From assembly GCA_022829145.1 (NCBI GenBank), contig CM040748.1:3673501-3737500 (forward strand): DNA of 64,000 nt. The letters run 5' to 3'. Below, piece by piece: positions 37,371 through 48,799 of the stretch (positions within the stretch are counted from its first letter, which is position 1; each line of letters opens with the position of its first letter). Source of the DNA: Albula goreensis. Lineage: Eukaryota; Chordata; Actinopteri; Albuliformes; Albulidae. The translations under genes were made by a program, and so were the position numbers. The notes beneath the pieces were generated by a model. It did no database searches, was not told where the DNA came from, and saw only the letters and a program-made list of their open reading frames with translations.

Positions 37371-40300
37371 AGTTGGCTGTTTCTTCAGTTTCGGCTGTTT
37401 CTGGTAAGAGTTAGCATGGTCAAAGAGGAGACCACAGTAACTGCATTGGATGAATTGAATTTTTTTTTTTTTTTACAGTTGTACAGGTGTTATAAAACTG
37501 CTTCTTTTACCTAGAAGGATAATGCAAGACAACATGACAAGAAAGGAGCAACATAATTTTTAGGGGCCTTAGAAGACAGAAGAGCATCCTTGAAAAAGCA
37601 TGACCTTCAGAGAGTAAACTCCACACCCCCCACACACCGTATCTCAGCCATCAGCATCGATTGATTGACAGCAATGATCAGAATTATTGTCTTCTCAGTC
37701 AGAGTCCCAAGTGGCAGTGAGCCTACAGTCTGAATATCTCTGATTAGATTCTGGGTTGTCATTAGCAGAGCAATGACCTCTGCTGCATGGTGGGACACAG
37801 TTGGTTTAGTCCCAGCTGGGTAGGGGGGGTGTAACTCACATAGTTCTTTGGGCTTCCTCAGAAACAGAACCCACAAGCTGTTTGCCAGATCCCTGGATTA
37901 CCAGTTGCCATCAGTGAGAGATATGTCACTGCTCGGTTCAGAGTTAGTTCATATGTGATACACTGTGTTTTTTTCCACTTAGTAGGGTTTAAAATAACCC
38001 ACAGACAGAGTAATGTAAGACAGCACTCATTTTAGCTCTGTTGTTCCCTGTAGAATAGCGATGATGCAAGAACAAAGCACAGCTGGCAATTACACATGAG
38101 AGAAAAATGGCAAACAAACAAGAAATAAACATGAAATAGAATTAAGTGGTGAGCTTTTTTTTATTATTTTTTTCTATTCTGATAGTAAACACCAGTGTGA
38201 CCTTTGACCACAGCACGGTTTTTGACCAGAACATTTCTGTGAAATGATATCTTCTGAATTGGGCTGGAATGATGTTGATCACAATTGGCATTTGAATATT
38301 TCTTTTATTTTATAAATCTGGCATTTAACATATAAATGTTTGTACATCTGGCAACGGCTAGCATTAGTGTCCAGTGTCCCTTTGTTGTACCCATATGGTC
38401 ACTCAGCACAACCGTTGACTGCAGCTTTAAAATGGGAAAGTTGTTAGCCTGCATGGCATCAGTGCAGTGGGCTAAATTATGTACAAGTCTCTGTCTGAGC
38501 TTCGTGTGGCTTTGAGCTGAGATCTCTCAGTCTATACATGGCCTGTGTAGTATTTTTGGATATCCATGCCATTTATTGTCGACTCTTTTTATTTAGAAAC
38601 TTACCAGTGCAGCCAGTCTCTAAATCACCACTTGAACTGTGTTTCTGAGTAATTATGGGTAATTGTATGTTGCTAGACGGTCCCAACTTGTTTTTCTTGA
38701 GATACAGTTACAAATGTGACCTTATTTTGAAATAAGCGGCTCTATAGCAATCAAACGTTTAACAGTCTCTGGTATATTGGTAAAGTGTGCTACATATAAT
38801 GACTATAATAACAGTGTTTGACAGCAACTTCAGGAATTGTAGAATAAGCACTGCACAACGGGAGATAATAAAATCATATTCATAAAGATAAATCATGTTA
38901 GTTTTCTAAAAGCCTTCTCAGACCTGTGTCTGGTTATACTCACCTCCCTGGCTGAAGGATAAAGGTTTCACAGAGGGCCGGCAGCTTGAGAGATATCACA
39001 CATTCCTAACAGAATTTGGTTGACTTACATAAATGTTGCCATAAGTCATTTTAATAGTTTAACTTTGCATTTAATACCACATGTGATATATAAAAAAGGA
39101 GTATATAAGGAACACATTTGTGGTATAGCTGTGCTTCCCGCAGCTGAGACTCAAACTCCCATAATTCCCCACTGATGATGCAATAATGGGCTCAGCCTCA
39201 GTGGGGTAAATAGCAGGGTAAGCCAGTTAAACTCATCAGACTCATTGCTGTCTGGCAACCCCCACTAGCCGGTCAGTAGCCTGCAGGTTTGTGTTCTTCT
39301 AATGGAATACTAAATCCATAGCAGGTGTGCTTGAGGTGTGAAGGGTTTTGAGCCTCCTGAATACGGGGGTGATTCACAGTGGGGCTAATTATTTAACTCG
39401 GTTTGAATGTGGAAAAATAGAATATCTTTTATGTTTTTACTTTGACTCTAACAAAACTATACTTGTCAGACCTTTTAGATGGATAACTTCTCTGCCACAG
39501 TCTGTACTATGACATGTTTTCATAGGTTTTTGAGTTGGCAGGTTATAATCCCATTCACGTACCCACAAGTACTTTAAGAGCACATAGTTTAGGTTTCTTG
39601 ACACAGTGGTGGAATGGGATGTCTAAATATTTCTACATTTCTGGTTAGCAGTGCGCTGTATGCTAAGTTAAAATCTAGGCTTCTGACAGAAAGAAAAGGT
39701 TGAAATGTGGGTTGCAGTTTATCATATAAGATCACATGAGCCAGCTGAGATTCCTGACATCTGTTTCCCTCATTTAAATTCTTTCATGATGACAGAAGCC
39801 CAGAATCCTGGAAAGTTGTACATTTATGGAGCACGTTAAAGCGTAGCCACTGTTGATTTTGCCATATCTTTGTTGTTTAGTTCTGCAGGTTCTGCTGATG
39901 CGCGTACTCACCCACTGTTTTTTAAATTATATTTTGTTCCATTTGTGGTCACACAAAGAATGCACCCCTTAAAGATGTTTTTTTTTTTTTTCTTTTCCTG
40001 TGCGTTTCAACAATCTCAGGTCACCTTGGAACTCATGCAACGCACAGAGCTTCTCTTAATGAGAACGCAAATTAAGGGGTTATTCCATGCAGGTCGGATT
40101 AAGGCAGTCTATTTCCCATTTATGTATGGCATATAGGTATTCCGCTAATGTTGCAGTGTTTCATTAGGGTGGGGGAAATCGTACTTGCAGAGAATGAACA
40201 ATATTACCCATCTTGCTACTATATAAACATAAATTCTAAAATTACAAATGCATATATATATAACTTGCATAAATCAGCAGCCGAGGTGATATCAGGTGCC

Positions 40301-41668
40301 AGTAATGCCACAGATGATAGGTACAGTAAAAGATTATTTGTGCTTTAAGTGTAATTTCTTTTACATTGTTTTCTTTTTCTCATAAATTTGTTGTTATATA
40401 GTATCACATAATTATTCGCCTTGTGCATATTTGAAAATATAGTTGTAGTTGCTGTGCATATTACAAAAAGTAAGATGAAGAAATGAAGAATCTACAAATC
40501 ACACATGATTGATATTCCAGTGAAATATCATATTCTTATGCTGCATAACGTGGAAATGTTATCGTGTTGATTAAGAAGTTTGATTTGAGAGTTCAGTGAG
40601 TTTAGAGCTGAACTTTCTGCAGCCCTGCTCCAGTGCTGCTGAGAGAAATCGGTTATGTTTTTGAAATAGCTAAGTGTTCACATCTCTACATTTGGGAGTT
40701 AATGTAAATATGTGGCTGTCTTGTGGTTTCCCCAAATGCACCCAGCCCCCATTTACAGACGCATCACCCCCAGTCCTCAGGGAGGGGTGGGGGAAGGTCA
40801 GGGAGCGGGTCCTGGGGTGACTGCTCCGTGAATTCTGCCTTTTCAGGAATCCAGTAATTCAAACACATGATACGAGATTTCAAAATCGTAAAAATATTTT
40901 TTTTTTACCAGGATTCCTTGAATACTTTGGGTATTTCCTATCCTCTGCATGAACACAGCGCTGTAACAGATAACTTTATCTTATCATAATGGCAGTCAAA
41001 GAAAAATGTATTTTAATGTGTGGTGTTTAGCTGAAGGCTCCATTTGTATGTAATGTAGCTGTGTCTGTGAGCAGTGTGATTGGCCCCAAAGACGGTGATG
41101 GGAGGGGCTAGCGTTGCTGATTTGATTGGCGGCAGCATTACTTGGTGCACTTGTTGCTTGTATCAGGGTGAAACCGTTCATTTAATTATAGAGTCACTGA
41201 GACCTGGCAAAGGTACCATTTTTTTTTATTTAATAAACACATGGAGATTTCCTGCTCAAGCAGTTTCAGTGCGGTGACAGTGTGTTGGTCTTCCCGCGTC
41301 TCTGCTCGCAGTTGCATGCTAGCAGCAGCCATGTTCTGTTTCCTTTATTTACTCATCTGATTTGTGTCCTCCCCAGACGCTTCCAGTCGCTGTCAGTTGG
41401 GTCATCAAATTTCTTTGGTATTTGCAGTAGTATGATATGCTGTGGTTGATGATTTGGTTGTTTTTCGTTTATTATTATTTATTTTATTTTATTTATATTT
41501 TGGCATTTGCATTGCAGTATTAAGGAAATAATGTCTGTGTTTTGTTGTTGTTGCTGTTGTTATTGTTGTTGTGAGGTGTTGTTTTTTTGTTTAGTTTTTT
41601 TTTTTTTTCACGTGCGATGGTGAGGAGGTAGCTGAGCGTGGGATTCTGTGTCTCTTTCCTCTCCGCAG

Positions 41669-41744
41669 TTACGGACGAGTTTATGCTGCCGACCCCTACC
41701 ACCACACACTTGCTCCAGCAGCCACCTACAGCGTTGGTGCCGTG
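41669..41744 (+). CDS. rbfox1: rbfox1 exon, 76 nt, readable in two frames
   Basis: The acceptor is ctctccgcag and the donor gtaagg (41745). After direct splicing from the 65-nt exon it reads [20 protein letters not shown] then SVGAV, ending on a codon boundary. If the 53-nt exon is included, the same bases are read one frame later as [20 protein letters not shown] then TALVP, with TG left over. Joined to the terminal exon's A this makes TGA. Both frames are fully open across the exon and both match known vertebrate RBFOX1 isoforms, so nearly every base is under double coding constraint. TGCATG sites follow at 41776, 41841 and 41977. Confidence 0.95.
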
Positions 41745-42799
41745 GTAAGGAAAACCCCTCTTCTCTCTCTCTTCCTGCATGCCTTTCTCATTTTCTTTTA
41801 CTCTTCTTCTTTTTCCTTTCTTCCCATTTTTTTTTGAGTCTGCATGAATTTTATCACAGCTGACGTCTCCTCACTTTAACTTAATTGAATTTGTCTCCCG
41901 TGCTAACGACAGCTAAAATGCCACATTAATCCTTCCCAGTAAACTTGATAAATGTCTTAATTTCTTGCCAATGTAGTGCATGTAAGTTATTATATTTCTA
42001 ATTTTGCGAGTATCACCTAGCTTAGCGCCCTCCTTAATGGAATAATTAGTCATTTTGATAATTAAATCCATCACCGGAATGGTGTGGTGGCAAGTAAAAG
42101 AATAAGAGGGGAGAGAGAAAGAAAGGAAAAAAAATAGAAAGCAGAGAGAAAGAAAGTCTTAGCAATGCACGCGGAAGGTTCTTGAATCCGGTCACTTTAT
42201 TCTGATTATGTTGGATGTGTGGTGCTTGCGAGGAGTTCTGCATCATTGCCCTGAACAGGATGAAGTCTGCCCGACCACCTCATTTCCATAAACGCGCCTC
42301 TTATTGGTTCCTCTGAAAAGTCGGGTGCACTGGCTTGGATCTCAGCATTCATAATATTTTTCAGAAGACGATCTGTATTGTAGAACGTGACATATTCTCT
42401 CTCGCCGTTCCCGCCTGCCTGCAGACTGCGTGGCCGTGGAGCAGGGATCGTTCAGGCAGTCTGTATCTCACATATCCGATCTGGCTGTCTCCACTTACAC
42501 ACAAGTACTGTTAACGTTCAGCTACAAACAAGGGATTCTACCAGAGGAGTATGCTGAGATCCAAATGGCCGAGTTCTTACTTTTCCATTTCATGTATCAG
42601 TTGATTTATTTATTAACGTTTTTCTCGCACGTAGAGTAGTTAAAGCCTGTTGCCCTGGCATGCGGTGTCTTGGTGTGCTTGCTGCATGACAGATCGTGGG
42701 CCGTGTCATCTTGGGTATGTACAGTAGAGTTAGAGAAGCAAATGTGTCGAACGGAACAGAAGTGAATTAAAAACCTGAAAATGCATCGCTTTGTTTCAG
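41745..42799 (+). other. rbfox1: rbfox1 last intron, 1.06 kb
   Basis: The donor is gtaagg and the acceptor ctttgtttcag. The first 240 nt carry three TGCATG sites and a pyrimidine-rich tract (41750-41835). GCATG (42659) and TGCATG (42683) lie 112-141 nt before the terminal exon. No transposon is recognised. Confidence 0.9.
41776..41982 (+). promoter_or_regulatory. three TGCATG sites downstream of the 76-nt exon
   Basis: TGCATG occurs at 41776-41781 (32 nt past the donor), 41841-41846 and 41977-41982. Sites in the first 200-300 nt of the downstream intron are the classic RBFOX splicing-enhancer position, so the encoded protein probably promotes use of this exon. Confidence 0.6.
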
Positions 42800-42922
42800 A
42801 ACACTTTTGCACCCTTGCCTGATTCCAAGACTAGGACCCATGCTGACGATGTCGGTCTCGTTCTTTCTTCATTACAGGCTAGTATATACCGAGGGGGATA
42901 CAGCCGTTTTGCTCCATACTAA
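42800..42922 (+). CDS. rbfox1: rbfox1 terminal coding exon, with internal alternative acceptor
   Basis: From the proximal acceptor (ctttgtttcag, ends 42799) it reads [19 protein letters not shown] then LVLSSLQ, followed by [14 protein letters not shown] and TAA (42920-42922). A second acceptor, tcttcattacag (ends 42877), would remove exactly 78 nt (26 codons) and join GAV directly to ASIYRGG. Both choices exist in mammals. The RFAPY end belongs to the PY-type nuclear localisation signal of RBFOX1. The change of mammalian YNRFAPY to YSRFAPY is conservative. In the other frame (53-nt exon included) the proximal acceptor gives an immediate TGA, while the distal acceptor would extend the protein by [16 protein letters not shown] before TGA at 42924-42926. 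Confidence 0.95.
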   Translation, partial: NTFAPLPDSKTRTHADDVGLVLSSLQASIYRGGYSRFAPY

Positions 42923-43382
42923 ATGACAAAAAGCATATAAAAACCTTCCAGTGGGGACAAAAAGAGAAGCTTTCCGAGGCCTGGGTATTGCAATACTTGC
43001 AGTAGTGCATCATTTTAGCATCTCTAAAAAGAGAGGGAAAAAGACATTTTTTTATCTTATACCTCAGATATTTTGTTCTGTGTATTTTAATATTGTGGGT
43101 CATTAATTTCTAAAAGATACATAGATTGTTGGCTGTAGGGGTTTCTGTGGTGATCTAGAAAGCTGCTAGATAAAAATCAAACAAGAAAAAAAAAAAATTA
43201 TTAGGGCCACAATCGAGAGCGCTTTATCATGTAAATTAATTATATATGATAAATATTAAACTGTTTGGGGTTATCACGTTTTGTAAAGGTGTAAGTGACT
43301 ACAATTTTGTTTTCTGCATTTTTACATTGCCTTTGTTTTCAATTTTATGATATTTTTTGGTTTGTTATTGAAAAGGAAAAAG

Positions 43383-43462
43383 GGAAAGGGGTGTAGGGTT
43401 GGGGGCAGAGGGCAGAGGCAGGGTGGGGGGATTTTGGTGGGGGTGGGGGTTGGGTTGGATGG
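43383..43462 (+). promoter_or_regulatory. G-rich tract, candidate RNA G-quadruplex in the 3' UTR
   Basis: More than eight runs of three to six G occur within 80 nt on the sense strand. Several sets of four closely spaced runs (for example 43425-43455) satisfy the usual quadruplex pattern. It lies about 460 nt after the stop codon. Effects on translation, localisation or poly(A) choice are inferred only. Confidence 0.65.
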
Positions 43463-43818
43463 TTGTTGATCCTGAAAAAAAAAAATTGAGAAAAAAAGAA
43501 AAAAAATCAATACAGTTTAAACGAGAGGGCACCACTGTACTGATTATATTAGCTGTCTTATATCATCCAATACTCAAAGCCAAAGGTTATGTTCCTCGGG
43601 TGTTAGCAGAAACTTGTACATACAGATTTTACGTAGAAGTTGTCTAGTAACACCCAAAAAGATATTCACCAAGGCAGTATTTCACTGTTTAACCATTATC
43701 TAGCAAATACTTACTAGTTTAGGCCATTTAAAAAGTGTTCTTTTTATATTACTTCCAGTATATAAATTATTGATACCATTGCTGACTTTTGTATTATGGG
43801 AGGAAAAAAAATTACATT

Positions 43819-43884
43819 AATAAATAAGGCGATAAAAGCACTGTTTCTATTTTTCTTTTTGTTTTTCAGAAGGAAAGTAATAAA
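43819..43884 (+). promoter_or_regulatory. proximal polyadenylation signals
   Basis: AATAAA at 43819-43824 and at 43879-43884. The T-rich text between them and the modest downstream signal suggest at most a minor, shorter 3' end. Confidence 0.4.
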
Positions 43885-44615
43885 ACTAGAACTGTTTGTA
43901 CCAGTTAAAAAGAAAAAAAAAGAAAAAAACTACAACCATGTATAAAATTTGAGCCGTGCAGTGGAAAAGTTCTGTTATAGAAAATGCGCAAACTATGATG
44001 TTTTAGATTTAGTCTAGTAGACCAACTGTTAGAGAAAGGTGTATCATTTTTATGGATTACATGATAATCATATTCAGATTTATATAAACATTTTACAGGT
44101 ATTGCAATCATTATGTAGAGATAATCATGGTATTTTTGTCGGCTCGGTACTTTTTAGACCTTTCTGTGCTGCACACACAACCTGCAATTTTTCGTCACTT
44201 CTCAGCTTGTGAGACATTACTCATGACAACTCTTTTGCATTTTGTTATAATTATTTTTAATAACACCGTATTCTTTGTATTCCTTTTTTTTAGAACAAGG
44301 TCTTTACATTTTGAAACAGTTTCGGAAATATACACTATACAGAATCTATAACTTGTGAAAAGATATTGATCTATATATATAAATATCTATATATTTATAT
44401 CTATATATAGTAATAGTAAATAATACAAAACAATGTCAAATCAGTCTCTGGAAAGTCAGAAGTGCAACACAAGCAAGCTGTACAGAAGGCTCATTGCTGG
44501 CACCCTGAAGAATTGCAGCTTGTCTGTGCAAACGCCAAGACTCTGTTCATGTTGTCCTGTTTACAAGTAAAACCTAAGTTGAGGTGTTTGTCACAGGTCT
44601 CCTTTTTGTATTTAT

Positions 44616-44621
44616 AATAAA
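44616..44621 (+). promoter_or_regulatory. polyadenylation signal, intermediate
   Basis: AATAAA followed by A-rich, not GT-rich, sequence. Possible alternative 3' end. Confidence 0.4.
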
Positions 44622-44858
44622 AATGTTTGAAAAAGAAGACAAAAAAAAAAAAAACAAAGCAGCTTCAAGCTGTCTCGCTGCAAATCTTAGTTATATCCTC
44701 ATGTGTACTGTGAGCGTCTCACGACACAGCTCCGTAAAATATCCTACCCACCGCTGTGACTCTACTATAAAATTCTGCTTTAAAAGTGTTGTGACCAGGC
44801 GTTCTCCTTGTCATCGTATGTATGTGCATGCAGTATGATCCGCAGAACAATAACCATC

Positions 44859-44864
44859 AATAAA
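44859..44864 (+). promoter_or_regulatory. rbfox1: polyadenylation signal, probably the main distal one
   Basis: AATAAA in 'catcaataaagtttcacaag', followed 20-40 nt later by a GT/T-rich element (ttgttctggtctattttttt). This is the best hexamer/downstream-element pair after the stop codon. Confidence 0.65.
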
Positions 44865-45702
44865 GTTTCACAAGATAAGGGGACATTGTTCTGGTCTATT
44901 TTTTTATTTAATGGGTTACAAAGTAGCTACTGTTTATGTCTGTACGAGGTGATGGAAAGTTCTCACCTTTTTTCACAGGAGGTATGTCACTCTTTTAAAT
45001 ACTGCAGTATTATTTTTATCTGCAAAAAAAAGCTGAGTGGAAATATAGATGATAAGAACACCAATAAGCTGGTTGCCAGTATTCACCATATGGGCTTGCA
45101 CAGAATACATTTTACAGAATACATTTTACCTTATATAAGTTTGTTTTTTTCATTTACATTAAATGCAAAACCACACAGATGAATGCATGACCTATCCCCC
45201 ATAAAGTCTTCATTAATTACTTTCAAAAAAAAAACAACAACTCTGGTTCCATTTCACATCGTACATTTGTATACGAATCCAATATATAGCCATGATTAAC
45301 ACATATTTGGTAAAAAACTATAAATTACAGTATCAGAAATCTCCTGACTTAACCAATATGTTGCATGAGAAAACCGTGGGATGTGTAGCATCTTTGAGAG
45401 AAAAGTGCTGTCTTCACTGTAACGGGGAGTGATATATGCCAGTGCCATAGGCTGTAGCACTGTGGACTTATAGGGCAGTGAGTCAGGATGCTGTTTGAAT
45501 GTTTTCGAGCTGCAGAACAGACAGCCGCCACCAGCCCTGGCTGCCAGTTTAACCTGCCTGCCATTTCCTGATTCGGCAATAGAAGGAAAGATAATGTTAA
45601 GACACAAGAGACGGGGTGTGTCCCGGTACTTGCGAAAATGCACCCTCTTTCCCAAAGGAACAATGGAGGGAGGGAGAGTGGGGAGAGGAGGAGGTAGTGA
45701 CA

Positions 45703-45718
45703 GGGGGGGGGGGGGGGG
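45703..45718. repeat. poly-G homopolymer (16 G)
   Basis: Uninterrupted G run preceded by GGGAGAGG-type purine repeats (from 45664). The purine-rich strand continues for about 55 bp. Confidence 0.95.
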
Positions 45719-47043
45719 TACTGGAAAGCACCCGTGGAATGTGCTTAGCTACTCTGACCTGAGGATGTTGTTACCAAAGGCCGCCATTTTACTCCAAGCT
45801 CCAACCATGACTGGTGTGTGATTTGTTAGAAGGCAGGAGTGATGTGGAGAAGCTGGAGATAGCACACATTAAATCTCATGGGAATTAAGAGTCCTCCTGC
45901 TGTAGAGTGTGCACTTCAGTATCCTCTGGCTGCATTTTAGAGTAAGAATACATCTTACGAACGCATCCCGCCTGATAATAACCATCACAGTGTAAAAGAC
46001 AGTTTACAGTCTTAATTGCACCACAGTTATATTAAAGATTATATAACAAGATCTCAATAACCTACATAATAAAATAATATCACAGTAACCAAGACTAACA
46101 TGATCAAGTTATAACAAGCTAAATTGACTTGTTCAATTAAAGCGTGCAAACCAGCCAAACATTTTTTCATTGGTATGGGCTGCAAAACACCGAAGGGTTT
46201 TATAAGGATCCGTTTATGTTTCAACTCATAAACTAATATTACAGTTTGAGCTACTGGGCGTGAAACATCTACCCTAGCTACACTGACTTAAAACATCAGG
46301 ATGTGTCAGTGAATACATGCCTGTGTCATGAAAATATTATGACATAAAGACATGAGTATGATATACAACTTGAAGGTAAACTATTCATAATTGTATGGAT
46401 AATCATCTCTGTCCTCTATATATTGCACAAACAAATGTCATGATATATCACAAAATGATTTCATGGCTAGTACTGACTATCACAAAAACGTAGCATATAG
46501 CATATCGAGATGGGATAACCGCACAAGCAATGTAAGTATTGTGTAATGTTGGTTTTTGGTCACCAAACAAATGGCCTGCAGACATCTTTAATCATAAAGA
46601 GAATCACATCACCTAATGTAACATTGACAGTTTGAATTAGATGATAAGGAAATTGACACTTCTGTGTAAGGCAGAATGTACAGTTATAAATGTAAAGTTC
46701 AGAACACTTATCACATTAATCTACTCTCCACAGCATTTATTTGTCAATGAAGTGCCATGATATTTCAGTTTTTTATTTATTTTTCAGTTATATTTCTTTT
46801 TTAACATTAGATATATATAGGTCACTATTTTTTTTTAGTTTGTACCAATTGCTATCTTGCAGCGCTAAAACGATACTGGAAAATAGTTAAGTGGAAACAT
46901 GCGATCGTTAAGCTACAGTTTTTATTAACTAAACAGTCTGTGCTGATTAGTTATTGACAGTGTCTAAAATGTTCTCAAAATTTTTGCTCACTGAACTTGA
47001 CATCTTCTGCACATGCAGTAGTGGTGACATTTCCCTCTTAATG

Positions 47044-47202
47044 CAGCACCACTAACATTTGGTTGAACCCAACTTCCATGGTAACCCAGCACCACTAACA
47101 TTTGGGTGGACCCAATTTCCATGGTAACCCTGCACCGCTAACATTTGGGTGGACCCAATTTCCATGGTTACCCAGCACCCCTAACATTTGGGAGGCCCCC
47201 AA
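47044..47202. repeat. 43-bp minisatellite, about 3.7 copies
   Basis: Units begin at 47044, 47087, 47130 and 47173 with 'cagcaccactaacatttggg' and end 'tccatggtaacc'. The copies are about 90% alike. The last copy is incomplete and turns into 'ggcccccaaataagatttgg'. Confidence 0.95.
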
Positions 47203-48562
47203 ATAAGATTTGGGTCTATCCAGCACCTATGCTTGTATCAGATAAAAGCATTTTAATATTGTGACACAAAGAGAAAAGGAGGCATAGCTAAAAAGCTGCC
47301 TAGGTAATAACACATTAAGCCATTAGGCATTTTAGCAATTAAGCAAGTGAACAAGGTTTTAGGGGAAATGAGATTATTAAACAAGCTATGGGTAAGTGTA
47401 TATCTATAGATACAGCTGTGAATACTTTACATTGACTAAGCTGTAAGCCATGAGGTGTGTTGTCGTTATGTATCGGTTTTTGGAAAAATAGCAAATTTCG
47501 GCTTTTTGACTTTTGAGTTCAACTTAAGTCATTGTGCAGTCAAAGGACATTTCATAAGGTAAGAAAACAAATGAATGACCTTAATTTCACTGGCGAACTA
47601 CTCCTTTAAGATGTTTCCATTGTGAGTTCAGCTGCCAGTTAAATTACAATGCATTACATAAACATGTGTCCCAGGTAAAGGGGATTGATCTGCGCTAACT
47701 GATCTGGTGTCAATACTATCGGTGTTTCGTCAATGCTATACCTGTGTTCCAGATAAGGAGATGTGAAGGTCATGTTTTGCCTTGACTGTAATTAGAGAAC
47801 CCGATGCCCGAGATCAATGATGTAAATCCCAGGCACATATCAAACTTCCGACCAAAAAGGCATGCGCTCTCATTTCGGAGACAGGAGGCACGGCCCTGTG
47901 GAATTGATCAAGTTGTCTGAAAAATAGAAAACCCTCCTTTTGACCTTCACGTTTTTTGTCTTTCTCCTGCCGCTGTTAATGGAGCAGCCGAAGTGAAAGG
48001 GGGATTAGTGTTTTAGCCTGCCAAATCCATCCCAACTTCACACGCTCTCCTCCTCCAGCCCCTCGTCATCACACCTGTAGGACAAGTCTTTCACAATGAC
48101 CTTTTTCATACCAGCCAGATTCATTCCCACCTCAGATTTTTAAGATCTCATTTTAAATGATCCTCTTTCTTTCCCCTTCTGTTGTTGATAGATTGTCTTT
48201 TTTCAGAGATGGGGCAGATTGACAAGATTACATTGCAATGCCCTGTGTATTTGCGCAATTAAATTAATGGGATGGAGGAGATTTATTTGGATGTCTTAAA
48301 TGGCTATACAATAGTACAAGTATAATCCAATTCAGGATTATGAAACCCCCTTCATAAACCCGGGCTCTTTGGCATAATGGAAATGAAAGTGATGCTAATA
48401 AAAAATCTGATGGAATGAATTCTTACAGCATGATATGCATACAAGAGGTCACACCGTACTTGAGATTTTAAAAAAAAAAAGAAAGAAAAAAGGTTATTCA
48501 TGGTAACTTAATGTTGCAAAAGTCAAAGCTATAAAGGCAAGTAACCGGGAGTATTGTAACTG

Positions 48563-48799
48563 ATAATGATTTACAGGCAGGGGGATGGACTATGTCCCCA
48601 ACAGCCAATCAAAACAAATAACCAATAATGATTGACAGGCAGGGGGATGGACTATGTCCCCAACAGCCAATCAAAACAAATAACCAATCATGATTGACAG
48701 GCAGGGGGTGTACTATGTCCCCAACAGCCAATCAAAACAAATAACCAATAATGATTGACAGGCAGGGGGTGGACTATGTCCCCAACAGCCAATCAAAAG
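48563..48799. repeat. 62-bp tandem array, four copies, each with a TGATTGACAG-type site and CCAAT box
   Basis: Units start at 48563, 48625, 48687 and 48748 (spacings 62, 62, 61). Each reads ATAATGATTGACAGGCAGGGG…ACTATGTCCCCAACAGCCAATCAAAA. Units 2-4 have an exact TGATTGACAG (unit 1 has TGATTTACAG, unit 3 has ATCATGATTGACAG). TGATTGACAG is the decamer bound by PBX with MEIS/PREP, and CCAAT is the NF-Y site. The array lies about 3.7 kb past the rbfox1 poly(A) signal. It may be plain minisatellite DNA, but the motif composition is notable. Confidence 0.9.

Larger units (their letters stand above)
30257..41668 (+). other. rbfox1: rbfox1 intron, 11.4 kb, downstream of the cassette exon
   Basis: The donor is gtaaaa and the acceptor ctctccgcag. 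It contains RBFOX-type sites near the cassette exon, T-rich runs (30343-30372), (TG)n at 33353-33382, a CR1/L2-like LINE 3' fragment (35888-36301), and a moderately GC-rich unassigned block at 36830-37370. (TTG)n/poly-T text at about 41540-41610 lies shortly before the 76-nt exon. I found no additional exon. Confidence 0.88.
42923..44885 (+). other. rbfox1: rbfox1 3' UTR
   Basis: Sequence after the TAA stop without splice signals. It is AU-rich, with a G-rich tract (43383-43462), an AU hairpin (about 44371-44410) and several AATAAA signals. The 3' end is set by the last strong AATAAA at 44859, followed by a GT/T-rich stretch. That gives a UTR of about 1.96 kb, comparable to long rbfox1 UTRs. 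A shorter form could end after 43879 or 44616. Confidence 0.75.
44886..48562. other. intergenic DNA downstream of rbfox1
   Basis: I see no gene. Contents are a 16-G homopolymer (45703-45718), a 43-bp minisatellite (47044-47202) and AT-rich single-copy-looking DNA. The segment 47930-48200 (T-rich and C-rich text ending in homeodomain-like AT words) may be conserved noncoding sequence, but nothing decisive is visible. Confidence 0.6.

Noticed and set aside
48563-48799. CRISPR-like regular repeats
   Set aside because: Units are contiguous 62-bp tandem copies with no unique spacers, in vertebrate DNA.
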